Under the pieces are notes generated by a model that made no database searches, was not told the DNA's origin, and was given only the letters and a program-made list of their open reading frames with translations. This document shows, piece after piece, positions 26,310 through 34,853 of a stretch of 64,000 nucleotides of DNA. Numbering within the stretch: position 1 is the first letter of the stretch; the number at the start of each line of letters is the position of its first letter. The position numbers and the translations under genes are program-made. Origin of the DNA: Galbibacter pacificus (GTDB lineage Bacteria > Bacteroidota > Bacteroidia > Flavobacteriales > Flavobacteriaceae); contig NZ_JAQSVC010000003.1 of the NCBI RefSeq assembly GCF_029603165.1, positions 496,001 through 560,000 of the forward strand, read 5' to 3'.

Positions 26310-26345
26310 GGAAATATTCCAGCTCGCAAGGGGCTGGGATATTCC
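26310..26345 (+). terminator. Hairpin between precursors and receptor, likely attenuator
   Basis: Plus-strand bases 26310-26345 form a stem of about 14 pairs. The left arm is GGAAATATTCCAGCTC and the right arm GGGGCTGGGATATTCC, with one bulged A and G-U pairs, around a GCAA loop. There is no clean T-run, so partial termination or RNA stabilisation is more likely than full termination. This would keep precursor mRNA more abundant than that of the downstream genes. The rest of 26234-26405 shows nothing else. Confidence 0.5.
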
Positions 26346-26405
26346 TAAAATAATTATAAAAAGAGATTTTAAAACTTAGAAGCTCCTTAATAATTCGAGA
26401 ATACA

Positions 26406-28832
26406 ATGAAGAATAAAGTTATAATTTTTAGTCAATTAATGTTGGGGCTTTCCTTAATTATAAACAATCTCCATGCCCAAGAATCTCTACATTCAATAGC
26501 CGGGGTCGTACAGGTAAATCAAAGCGGTGAACCCTTGAAAAATGCATTTGTTGAATTATTTAAGATGAGCGATTCAACTTTCGTATTTGCTCAAAACACA
26601 GATGATCAGGGGAATTTTAAAATTTCAAGAATAGAAAAGGAGAAATACTTCATGAGAATATCGCATCCATTATATGCTGTATATATAAGCAAGCCAATTA
26701 ATCTTGTTCACAATGTAAGCAATAAAATTTTTTCACTTGAAGAAAACACAAATGAATTAGACGAAGTGATCGTTGAAGCAACTAGACCCATTGCGGTTTT
26801 GGATGGAGATAAAAAGAGTATTTATGTGGAGAGAATTCCGGGTATTGAGGGAGATAATGGAATAGAATTGTTGGGAAAATTACCTGGGTTTTGGATTGAA
26901 AATGAATCTTCCATAGCTTTCAATGGCAGTAGTGAAGTAACGATTCTTATAAATGGTAGAAGGCAGGGGTTTAAAAACTCCCAAGACTTAAATCTTCTTA
27001 AAACTATTCCTGCAAATAACATTAAAAAGATTGAGGTTATTTCGGGTGGATCGGCCAAATATGACGCAGATAGAGGGACAATAGTAAATATTATAACCAA
27101 GAATAAGGCTGTAGATGGATTGAGTGTTAATCTATCAAGTTATTCATATGTGAATGAAGAGATAAGTGATTTTCAAAATGCTTATGTAAACTTAGTTAGC
27201 GGGCGATTCAGCGGCTCAGCATCTGTTGGCTATAGAAATTCAAAAAGTTATGGAACTGAAAACGGAAATATTTTTTACGATAATTCTGATGAAGATACTC
27301 AACAAGACTACCTAAAAAACTATGATATAGATAGTAAGGTTCTCAGCTTATATTCAAATCTAAATTACAAAATAGATCAAAGCAACGAGTTGAATTTCAA
27401 TTTTAGTAGCTATAGTACAAATAAGCAGACCAACATACAACAGCAAAATTCTTATTACGGCGAACAAAATTTTATCCTAAAATTTAAAAATTTAAAAAAT
27501 GCTGAGGACAACCTAACAAGTATGAATCTCTCACATACTTACACAAAAGATAGCTCTGATTTTAAAATTAAATCAAATATAGGATACCTAACAGGTTTTA
27601 TAGATGAAACACAAAACTTCGAAAATAAGTTTATTACGGGAAGTACAATTGATTCTCTTAATAAAGGCCGTGCAGAAATTCCTTTAGATGGACACCAATT
27701 TATAATGGGTCTTGATTTTGAAATACCCGTTTCGGTTTTTTTAATTGAAGCCGGTGCAAAATATACCGATAGTGAGATTGAAAATAACGCAACCTATTTT
27801 GACGATATTGATGGCTTAGAAATGCTGAACGGTAGTAGGTCAGATAGTCTAATATACGATGAAAAGGTTTTTGCAGGTTATAGTCTTTTGAGTACCTCTG
27901 TTGGTAATATGTCATTTAAAGGAGGCGTTAGAATAGAACATACAGAGAATGCATCCGCATTTCTATCAACGCAAACCATCTCTGCGAACTCTTATACAAA
28001 TTTCTTACCTAATTTTGTTGTAAGTTACAAAACAAAAAATCTTTCTTCTGCTTTAAAATTCACATCAGGACTAACTAGACCTGACTATGTTTATTTGAAT
28101 CCATATGAATATTATATCTCAGAATTTTCTTATAGGGTAGGTAATCCAGATTTAAAACCAGTTAAAAGAAACACCATTTCTTTGGAAAATTCACTATTTG
28201 ATTTTTTGGATATTGATTTGGGCTACCATCGTTATAATGATATGATTATGTTGGTTAGTCGTCGACTTGAGAATAGTCTTTATACCAGAACTAGACCCGA
28301 AAATGCCACTTCTATCAATGATTTTTATGCTAGTGTAGGTATTTATTATCGTTTACTTGATAATAAATGGAGTGGTCAGTTAAGCTTCTATGGAGAAACC
28401 TACAATTACGATATCAAACCACAATTCGTTACAGATACGAGGGATTTGGATCAATTTCAATATTACTCCGTAAAATTTAATAATAGTTATGAGATTACTC
28501 CAAATATTGAAATATTCAATCGTTTTTCGTACCGATCCAATTCAACATTTTACCAGATTTATCAGGCCAGTCGATGGCGACTTGATTTAGGGGTTACAGG
28601 AAATCTATTTAATGATTCTTTAAAAATTACCGCAGGTGTTGATGACATATTTAATACTTATAATTATGACAATATCTCCTATTTTGATGGCTATCAAAAT
28701 AATTATGAAACCGATTTAAGCCTTACCAGATTTAAACTATCGGTAGTATATTCTTTTTCAACGGGATGGAATAAAAATAAAAAATCAACATCTACGGATA
28801 ATTCAAAAGAGATAACGAGATTTAAGAATTAG
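26406..28832 (+). CDS. TonB-dependent-receptor-like outer-membrane beta-barrel protein
   Basis: An 808-residue outer-membrane protein. There is a signal peptide (MKNKVIIFSQLMLGLSLIIN, cleaved near HAQES), then a carboxypeptidase-regulatory-like domain to about residue 115, then a plug-like segment (IPGIEGDNGIELLGKLPGFW, then PANNIKKIEVISGGSAKYDA), then an OMP_b-brl_3 type barrel. No clear TonB box is seen. It lies between the precursor genes and the peptide arginase, and the arginase starts four bases after its stop. It could move the mature peptide across the outer membrane, sense it, or give self-protection. No partner lipoprotein of the SusD type is present. Confidence 0.87.
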   Translation: MKNKVIIFSQLMLGLSLIINNLHAQESLHSIAGVVQVNQSGEPLKNAFVELFKMSDSTFVFAQNTDDQGNFKISRIEKEKYFMRISHPLYAVYISKPINLVHNVSNKIFSLEENTNELDEVIVEATRPIAVLDGDKKSIYVERIPGIEGDNGIELLGKLPGFWIENESSIAFNGSSEVTILINGRRQGFKNSQDLNLLKTIPANNIKKIEVISGGSAKYDADRGTIVNIITKNKAVDGLSVNLSSYSYVNEEISDFQNAYVNLVSGRFSGSASVGYRNSKSYGTENGNIFYDNSDEDTQQDYLKNYDIDSKVLSLYSNLNYKIDQSNELNFNFSSYSTNKQTNIQQQNSYYGEQNFILKFKNLKNAEDNLTSMNLSHTYTKDSSDFKIKSNIGYLTGFIDETQNFENKFITGSTIDSLNKGRAEIPLDGHQFIMGLDFEIPVSVFLIEAGAKYTDSEIENNATYFDDIDGLEMLNGSRSDSLIYDEKVFAGYSLLSTSVGNMSFKGGVRIEHTENASAFLSTQTISANSYTNFLPNFVVSYKTKNLSSALKFTSGLTRPDYVYLNPYEYYISEFSYRVGNPDLKPVKRNTISLENSLFDFLDIDLGYHRYNDMIMLVSRRLENSLYTRTRPENATSINDFYASVGIYYRLLDNKWSGQLSFYGETYNYDIKPQFVTDTRDLDQFQYYSVKFNNSYEITPNIEIFNRFSYRSNSTFYQIYQASRWRLDLGVTGNLFNDSLKITAGVDDIFNTYNYDNISYFDGYQNNYETDLSLTRFKLSVVYSFSTGWNKNKKSTSTDNSKEITRFKN

Positions 28833-28836
28833 ATAT

Positions 28837-29730
28837 ATGAAAAATAAAGCCACTATTCCTTTATTTATTGTTGAAGAGCACAATGAAGCTTTTTATATAT
28901 GGATTAATTTTTTAAAACATAGAAAGGATAAAAAAAATTATACCCTATTGCATTTTGATGATCATAGTGATATGACAACGCTAAGGGTGAATACTCCACT
29001 CGAAAACGTCTTTGAATGGTCAGATAAGAAGTTAAGCAGATTTACATACGAAGAATTAACAATCGCATCTTTCATAAAAGTAGCATCATTTATTGGTGTG
29101 TTTAATAAAATTATCTGGTGCAAAGTGGACCATAAGGTCAAAATGAAAAAAGATTTTTTTATCACCTCTTATAATAATGATGCGAAAAATTTAATTTCAG
29201 GCAACCAATTGGACGCTAATCCATTATTAAATAACCCTCACCAAATCGTAAATTACGAAATTGTCGGGTTAAAAGATTTTGAAGAACATGATGCTAAAAA
29301 AGTATTGCTGGATATTGATTTAGATTTTTTTTCATGTATTATACAACCAGAAAATAATAATGAAATTATAATTGAAGTAAGCGAAGAAGAATACTTGAAT
29401 TTTAACCACGATAAATATCATCCTATTAGATTTATTTGTAATAGTATACAATCCAGAGTTCATGAAAACTCATATTTTTTAATTATTAATTATTATCAAG
29501 ATATATTTCCCAGTCCTAGAAAGGTGAGTGAGGCAATTATTAAAAAAAGAATTCAGGATTTCATAGGGAAATTAAAAGAATTTTCCATCAATCCAGATTT
29601 AATTACTATATGCAGATCTGTTTATAGCGGATATACTCCCAGAGATCAGTGGAGATTTATAGAACAGGAATTAAAGAATGGTTTAAGTCAAATATATAAG
29701 ATGAGAGAAAACTCCATCGCAAGTTTTTAA
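28837..29730 (+). CDS. UPF0489-family protein, predicted peptide arginase (Arg to ornithine in the lanthipeptide)
   Basis: A 297-residue protein with arginase-type metal motifs: HxDxHxD as His39, Asp41, His43, Asp45 in LHFDDHSDM, and DxDxD as Asp159, Asp161, Asp163 in LLDIDLDFFS. This pattern belongs to UPF0489, the family of the cyanobacterial peptide arginase OspR, which converts Arg in a RiPP core to ornithine and releases urea. The family link is from recall of its motifs; the function is inferred. Support comes from context: it is four bases from the receptor gene in the precursor operon, and all three cores keep Arg-Arg in CCRRSC. A terminator follows directly. Confidence 0.75.
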   Translation: MKNKATIPLFIVEEHNEAFYIWINFLKHRKDKKNYTLLHFDDHSDMTTLRVNTPLENVFEWSDKKLSRFTYEELTIASFIKVASFIGVFNKIIWCKVDHKVKMKKDFFITSYNNDAKNLISGNQLDANPLLNNPHQIVNYEIVGLKDFEEHDAKKVLLDIDLDFFSCIIQPENNNEIIIEVSEEEYLNFNHDKYHPIRFICNSIQSRVHENSYFLIINYYQDIFPSPRKVSEAIIKKRIQDFIGKLKEFSINPDLITICRSVYSGYTPRDQWRFIEQELKNGLSQIYKMRENSIASF

Positions 29731-29769
29731 TGAATTTATATATTTAACGGTCAGATCATCATAATCTAT

Positions 29770-29807
29770 CACTAAGGGCGACATTTTATGTCGTCCTTAG
29801 TGATTTT
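29770..29807 (+). terminator. Intrinsic terminator after the precursor-arginase operon
   Basis: Arms CACTAAGGGCGACAT (29770-29784) and ATGTCGTCCTTAGTG (29788-29802) pair over 15 positions with one G-U. The loop is three bases, followed by ATTTTAAAA. It separates the precursor, receptor and arginase genes from the regulatory genes that follow. Confidence 0.85.
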
Positions 29808-29868
29808 AAAAGTGAATATACATTATAAATCGAGATATTGTAAAGTACTGTTTATCTGTACTTCTGAT

Positions 29869-29879
29869 ACAGTTTTACG
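29869..29879 (+). promoter_or_regulatory. Motif ACAGTTTTACG upstream of the regulator genes
   Basis: The 11-base motif lies 61 bp before the small lipoprotein gene. The same motif occurs in reverse orientation at 33509-33519, in the gap before lanC. The two are the only copies I noticed in the cluster. It may be a binding site of the response regulator encoded at 32232. Confidence 0.35.
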
Positions 29880-29940
29880 TTCCATAAACCGTTAAATCGA
29901 TGTTAATTTTAGCATATAATAACTTAAAAATAAAGCTAAA

Positions 29941-30177
29941 ATGAATAAACTAAATTTTATCGCGGTATTAACTGTATTATTATCTTTGACTTTTATTGTT
30001 TCCTGTGAACCAGAAGAAATTGATTATTATCCTGTAGAAATTCAATCCAAGCCTGTTGATTCTATCCCGGAAAAAACGATTGATAGCTTAGTTAATAATG
30101 TTGTAGATAGTACAAGAGCAGATGATACCGGGGACCAAGGAAATCCTATAGATGACGATAGAGAAACTGAAGACTAA
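29941..30177 (+). CDS. Small predicted lipoprotein next to the two-component genes
   Basis: A 78-residue protein with a lipoprotein signal: a hydrophobic stretch (LNFIAVLTVLLSLTFIV) and a lipobox ending SCEPEE, so Cys22 is the likely lipidated residue. The mature part is acidic, rich in Asp, Glu, Pro and Thr, without predicted structure. It lies 12 bp before the histidine kinase gene and could be a periplasmic sensing or immunity partner. I do not recognise a family. Confidence 0.6.
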   Translation: MNKLNFIAVLTVLLSLTFIVSCEPEEIDYYPVEIQSKPVDSIPEKTIDSLVNNVVDSTRADDTGDQGNPIDDDRETED

Positions 30178-30189
30178 ATTTTAACATTT

Positions 30190-32223
30190 ATGAAAAGACA
30201 ATTATTTCTTTTCACTTTAATTTTTTTATTAATATCCTGTACTGAAGAATTTTTGGAAAAGAATGATTCTTCAGTACAGGATCACTTGATTGGTAGAATT
30301 ACAGAATTAATTGATAATCTAGACAATCTGGAAACTTCCTCGGCAAGAAAGGATAGCCTTGTAAAGGCTTATAATCTTATCATTGAAAATGCAAACGATT
30401 CTATAAAGTCAAGGCTGCTTAGCAAAATATCCTATAATTTATATAAGGAACATACAGATTCTGTCTTTTTGGCAATCAATCATCAATCTCAGAAAATTGC
30501 CAGAGAAAAGCAAGATTCCATTTCTTTAGCGAATTTATACTGGGATATTGGAAATTATTATGCGAAAGGGATACTGAAGGATAGTGCATTTTTTTACTAT
30601 TCTCAAGCTCAAAAACTCTTTAAAAATTTGGATCGATCTTTTTTAGAAAGTCGAATGTTGATAAATAAAGCCATTGTTCAAAACTCAATAAAAGATTATG
30701 TAGGAAGTGAAATTAATTCTATAAAGGCGCTCGAATTACTAAATCAGGCAAATGAAGAAAAACCTTTTCAACTTTATAGGTGCTATAATAACTTGGGTAT
30801 TATATACAATGAGCTGGGAGAATACCAGAAATCTATTTCCTATCATGAAAAAGCCTTAAATATTATTGAGGGAACAGATAACAATAATAATTTTGAAGAA
30901 AACACGAAAAATAATATTGGGATTGTTAGGCAAAATCAGGGCTTTTACCCTCAGGCAATAGCCATATTTAAGGGATTGCTTCAAGATAATAATTTACGGC
31001 ATAGAAATATAAAATTATATGCTATGATTTTAGATAACCTGACCTACAATCAGTTCAAAGGAAAGATTATAAATAAAAAAATAGAACATAACTTTCAACT
31101 AGCAAAACATATCCGAGATAGCATTAAAGATTATAATGGTCTTGCCATTAGCAATATTCATTTATCCGAATATTTTAAAGAACAGGGTAATTCAGTTGAA
31201 GCATATAAATATGCATTAGACGCTAGAGACATTTCAAAAAAAATAGAGGACTATAAAAATCTATTGAGGTCATTAAAAATTTTATCCGAAATTCGAGCTG
31301 TAACCAGATTTAAATATTTAAATGAATATTCGAAGATTGCCGATAGCCTAAACAGGGTTGAAAGAGCCCAACGAAATAAGTTTATACGCATAGCCTACGA
31401 GACAGAGCAATTTAAATATAGGAATCAGCAGTTAAGAAAACAAAAAATTTATTTGATTGGACTATTAGTAATGTTTGCTGTCTCCGTTGGACTCGTTTTC
31501 GTTATCAAAAATAACCGTAGTAAATATAAAATATTACAGTCTGAAAAGGAAAGACAACAAGCAAATGAAGAAGTTTACGCCTTGATGCTATCACAGCAAT
31601 CAAAATTGCAAGAGGTCAGACAGCAGGAAAAAAATAGGATTTCCTCTGAATTACATGATGGCATTTTGGGGAAAATATTTGGACTTCGATTAAGCTTGGA
31701 TGGTCTGAATAACAAGAAGGATGACTATTCTATAGGGGTAAGGGCCCGTTATATTGATGAAATTCGCAAAATTGAAGAAGAAATTAGGGATTTATCACAT
31801 GAATTATTCAATGACTCTAAAATTAAAGAAACTGATTTTGGTGATTTAATCCAAGAATTGATTGAAAGGAAGTCAAAATTAGGAAAATTCAAATTTCATG
31901 TACATATTGCAAATGATATACCTTGGCATTATCTAGGGAATGATTTGAAAATTAATATTTATCGTCTTATTCAAGAAGCTTTACAAAACGTCATTAAACA
32001 TGCTAATGCAAAAAATGTTTATATTAATTTTGAGAATAAAAAGAATGACTTGATTTTAACTATTTCAGACGATGGAAAAGGTTTCAATACCGCTAAAAAC
32101 GCTCAAGGCATTGGTATTAATAGTATGAGAAATAGGGTTTCAAAAATGAATGGGATTTTAAGTATCCAGTCCAAAGAAAAAGAGGGTACATCAATTATTA
32201 TTACAATTCCAAGTGTAAATTAA
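30190..32223 (+). CDS. TPR-containing sensor histidine kinase (HisKA_3 type)
   Basis: A 677-residue sensor. The N-terminus has a signal or lipobox (LFTLIFLLISC, then TEEF). The periplasmic part is built of tetratricopeptide repeats (for example CYNNLGIIYNELGEYQKSIS and the segments on either side). One membrane helix follows (about residues 420-442). The cytoplasmic part has a coiled coil, the HisKA_3 helix EKNRISSELHDGILGKIFGL with His489, and an HATPase domain with the N-box EALQNVIKHANA and G-box DDGKGF. The partner regulator starts eight bases downstream. This layout is common in Flavobacteria. It probably senses the cluster's product or a peptide signal. Confidence 0.88.
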   Translation: MKRQLFLFTLIFLLISCTEEFLEKNDSSVQDHLIGRITELIDNLDNLETSSARKDSLVKAYNLIIENANDSIKSRLLSKISYNLYKEHTDSVFLAINHQSQKIAREKQDSISLANLYWDIGNYYAKGILKDSAFFYYSQAQKLFKNLDRSFLESRMLINKAIVQNSIKDYVGSEINSIKALELLNQANEEKPFQLYRCYNNLGIIYNELGEYQKSISYHEKALNIIEGTDNNNNFEENTKNNIGIVRQNQGFYPQAIAIFKGLLQDNNLRHRNIKLYAMILDNLTYNQFKGKIINKKIEHNFQLAKHIRDSIKDYNGLAISNIHLSEYFKEQGNSVEAYKYALDARDISKKIEDYKNLLRSLKILSEIRAVTRFKYLNEYSKIADSLNRVERAQRNKFIRIAYETEQFKYRNQQLRKQKIYLIGLLVMFAVSVGLVFVIKNNRSKYKILQSEKERQQANEEVYALMLSQQSKLQEVRQQEKNRISSELHDGILGKIFGLRLSLDGLNNKKDDYSIGVRARYIDEIRKIEEEIRDLSHELFNDSKIKETDFGDLIQELIERKSKLGKFKFHVHIANDIPWHYLGNDLKINIYRLIQEALQNVIKHANAKNVYINFENKKNDLILTISDDGKGFNTAKNAQGIGINSMRNRVSKMNGILSIQSKEKEGTSIIITIPSVN

Positions 32224-32231
32224 TTAAGGCT

Positions 32232-32900
32232 ATGAAAGAAGTTAAAATTTTAATTGTGGATGATCATCCAATGATTGTTGAAGGATACAAAAATGCTATT
32301 GAAAATATGGATGGCGGTGATTATATTTTTAAAATTGATATAGCGGATTCCTGTGATACGGGTTTGCATAAAATTAAAAAAGCGTCTGTATCCATTGGTT
32401 ATGATATTATACTTTTAGACATAAAACTCCCCCCTTCCAAAGACGGTAAAATAGTTTCAGGGGAAGATTTAGCATTAAGAGCAAAAAGACTGTTGCCTGA
32501 GGCTAAAATTGCCATATTAACTATGTTCAACAATAATTACAGAATATATAATATTCTAAAAAATATAGACCCAGAAGGCTTGTTAATTAAATCGGATGTA
32601 GATTCAGAAGAAATAATAACAGCTGTTAAAACGATACTTGAGAGACCACCATATTATAGCCATACGGTAAATAGGCATTTGAGGACTCAAATATCTAATG
32701 ATTTTTTATTGGATGACTTTGACCGGGGAATTCTATTTCATATTTCAAAGGGTGTTAAAACTAAGGATTTGCCTAATTATGTCCCATTATCCTTAGCTGC
32801 TATTGAAAAGAGGAAAAAGAATCTAAAAATTATTTTCGATGTCTCTTCGGCAGGTGATCAGGCACTGATCGAAAGGTCGAGAGAGAATGGCTTTATCTAA
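32232..32900 (+). CDS. Response regulator, NarL/LuxR type
   Basis: A 222-residue cytoplasmic regulator. The receiver has the acidic pair Asp10-Asp11 (ILIVDDHPMIVEG), the phospho-acceptor Asp63 (IILLDIKLP), Thr in AILTMF and the Lys in LLIKSD. The C-terminal helix-turn-helix is LuxR-like but diverged (FDRGILFHISKGVKTKDLPN, then SLAAIEKRKKNLKIIF). It lies eight bases after the kinase, forming a pair. The candidate targets are the cluster promoters; the shared ACAGTTTTACG motif is one candidate site. Confidence 0.87.
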   Translation: MKEVKILIVDDHPMIVEGYKNAIENMDGGDYIFKIDIADSCDTGLHKIKKASVSIGYDIILLDIKLPPSKDGKIVSGEDLALRAKRLLPEAKIAILTMFNNNYRIYNILKNIDPEGLLIKSDVDSEEIITAVKTILERPPYYSHTVNRHLRTQISNDFLLDDFDRGILFHISKGVKTKDLPNYVPLSLAAIEKRKKNLKIIFDVSSAGDQALIERSRENGFI

Positions 32901-32907
32901 AAAATGA

Positions 32908-33447
32908 TTATATAGAATCTTCATATTTTCTGATATAAGAATTTGGATATAATTCTAAAAGCACCTGTTCAAAAATTTTATCCAATTCTTCATGGGTTAG
33001 TACGAAATCCTTTCGCATAATGCAGGAGAAGTATATTTCATTTGTACCTATCACCACAACCTTATTGAGTTTATTAATGTATTGGGTTAAATAATTTCTG
33101 TACCAGATATCATAGAGTTTAAATAATTCCTTATCCTTCCTAGTTGGACTATCAGCAGTAAAAAAAGCTATCTTATTTCGGCTTAAAAAGTCAACTGCTA
33201 TATTTAAAATTGTAAGAGAGATTCTTTTATCAAATTTGCTGGATACAAATTTTGTTCTCTCAAAACTATATTCAAATATTTCAATTTCTTCTTTAAAGTA
33301 TCCGATAATGTCACTTAATTCAAAAGATACCTTGGTAAAAGTAGCTGCTATTTTGTTCCCTTCAATGGTTGAGAAACTATATAAGTCATCAACTATATGT
33401 ATAGGATATCCAAGTTTTAAAGGCGAATTGTGTTTTTTAATTACCAT
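32908..33447 (-). CDS. Hypothetical protein, possibly DUF6169-like, inside the lanthipeptide cluster
   Basis: A 179-residue soluble protein with no signal peptide or membrane helix. Its middle (ISLTILNIAVDFLSRNKIAF, then a short loop and LYDIWYRNYL) and its end recall the DUF6169 family of Bacteroidota, for which no function is established. The match is from memory and is weak. It is the only minus-strand gene between the two + strand operons, in a place where immunity genes are often found. The product is unknown. Confidence 0.6.
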   Translation of the reverse strand: MVIKKHNSPLKLGYPIHIVDDLYSFSTIEGNKIAATFTKVSFELSDIIGYFKEEIEIFEYSFERTKFVSSKFDKRISLTILNIAVDFLSRNKIAFFTADSPTRKDKELFKLYDIWYRNYLTQYINKLNKVVVIGTNEIYFSCIMRKDFVLTHEELDKIFEQVLLELYPNSYIRKYEDSI

Positions 33448-33501
33448 AGTTTCTATAATTAGCTAGACTAAGGTATGTCTAAATATTAATTCATATATAT
33501 G

Positions 33502-33519
33502 GTTTTACCGTAAAACTGT
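33502..33519 (+). promoter_or_regulatory. Palindrome and shared motif before the lanC operon
   Basis: GTTTTACCGTAAAAC (33502-33516) is a 15-base inverted repeat with a single central base. It overlaps CGTAAAACTGT, the reverse complement of the motif at 29869-29879. It lies about 60-80 bp before lanC, where a regulator site would be expected. No clear TAnnTTTG element could be assigned. Confidence 0.4.
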
Positions 33520-33579
33520 AAGGTGACTGCAGGGGTATTTGAATACTTTTCAGGGTAATTTTACTCAAAACTTCATAAA

Positions 33580-34848
33580 ATGAAAACTGCTATTAAGTCA
33601 TTCATACCTCACTCTATATCAGATGGAGATACCGATTTTAGACTGAAAAAATTTATAATTGCCAGAACTAAAGCAATTAATGAGACTTATTGGAAAAGTG
33701 ATAATCCCACAGCAGAATGGAACCAAATCGGATTAATGACGGGACTTGCAGGCTCTGCTTTAGTTAATTTTTATGTTGGTAATTATTTAGAAAAGAAAGC
33801 TTTCATTATTGAAGGTGATCGCATGGTTACTCATATTATAAAATGTTTAAACTCACAGACTTTTAGTCTTTCCAATATTTATTCATTTTGCAATGGTCTT
33901 TCGGGAGTTCTTTTTTCGCTTTCCCATTTACAAAAAAAAGGATTTTTATCAGAAAAAATTCATGGACTATCTGAAATTGAAGAGTTTCTTTTCGAAAGAG
34001 GGATTAAGGCAATTTCTAAAAACGATATTGATTACTTACACGGGGGACTTGGTGTTCTATATTATTTTCTTAACCAACCAAATAGTTCGAAAAACCGTCA
34101 ATATATAGAATCCATGTTGGAAGCTTATTCCAGTGCTGCATTAATAGACAGCTCAGGTCTTCGGATAGTAAATCGTTCTTTATTGGAGCGAGAGTCGAAC
34201 GAATATGACCTAGGTCTGGCACATGGTATTATTGGACATCTTATGATTTTTCTGGAGGTGTACAAAAAAGGTATTAAAACCAAAAAAGTAAAATCTCTTA
34301 TTGAAAGTGGATTGAAATACATTGAAAATAAGGTGATTGATCCAGGTCACCAAGGATATAGAGCAATGTATCCCGTTAGCTTTATAGAAAACCTTCCCCA
34401 AAATGATATGCGAAATTTAGAATTTTATAATTCTCGTCTGGGTTGGTGCTATGGAGACTTAAATATGGCAATGCTTTATATAAAACTATATAAAATTTTT
34501 GGAAAAAAAGAGTTCTTAAGGAAAGCTGAGAAAATAGGTGAGTTCTCTGCAATGAGGATTAATAAGGGTGACACCAAAATCACCAATGTTTTTTTCTGTC
34601 ACGGTTCAAGTGGAGTGGCTTACACCTTTTTAAGATTATATCAGGAAACTTCAAGGCAGCTTTTCAAAGATGCAAGTGACTTTTGGTATCATCATATGCT
34701 AGGTCATACACAAAAAAATATAAATGATTTTATAAAGATTAGTGCCACGCGCTGCTTATTAAACGGATTAGGAGGACCGGTATTAGCTGCATTGGCAAGA
34801 ACAAAACCGAGTGGAGAAGATTGGAATGAAATATTCTTATTAAACTAA
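33580..34848 (+). CDS. lanC: Lanthipeptide cyclase, LanC
   Basis: A 422-residue zinc enzyme that adds Cys thiols to dehydroalanine or dehydrobutyrine to close lanthionine rings. The LanC double-barrel repeats are seen as YLHGGLG, LAHGIIGHL, WCYGD and FCHGSSG. The three zinc ligands are in place: Cys290 in GWCYGD and Cys340-His341 in FFCHGS. The acid/base His of the LAHG loop is also present. The gene starts the second + strand operon, five bases before the flavin oxidoreductase gene. It is predicted to act with the LanB encoded at 35785 on the three precursors. Confidence 0.9.
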   Translation: MKTAIKSFIPHSISDGDTDFRLKKFIIARTKAINETYWKSDNPTAEWNQIGLMTGLAGSALVNFYVGNYLEKKAFIIEGDRMVTHIIKCLNSQTFSLSNIYSFCNGLSGVLFSLSHLQKKGFLSEKIHGLSEIEEFLFERGIKAISKNDIDYLHGGLGVLYYFLNQPNSSKNRQYIESMLEAYSSAALIDSSGLRIVNRSLLERESNEYDLGLAHGIIGHLMIFLEVYKKGIKTKKVKSLIESGLKYIENKVIDPGHQGYRAMYPVSFIENLPQNDMRNLEFYNSRLGWCYGDLNMAMLYIKLYKIFGKKEFLRKAEKIGEFSAMRINKGDTKITNVFFCHGSSGVAYTFLRLYQETSRQLFKDASDFWYHHMLGHTQKNINDFIKISATRCLLNGLGGPVLAALARTKPSGEDWNEIFLLN

Positions 34849-34853
34849 ATATT

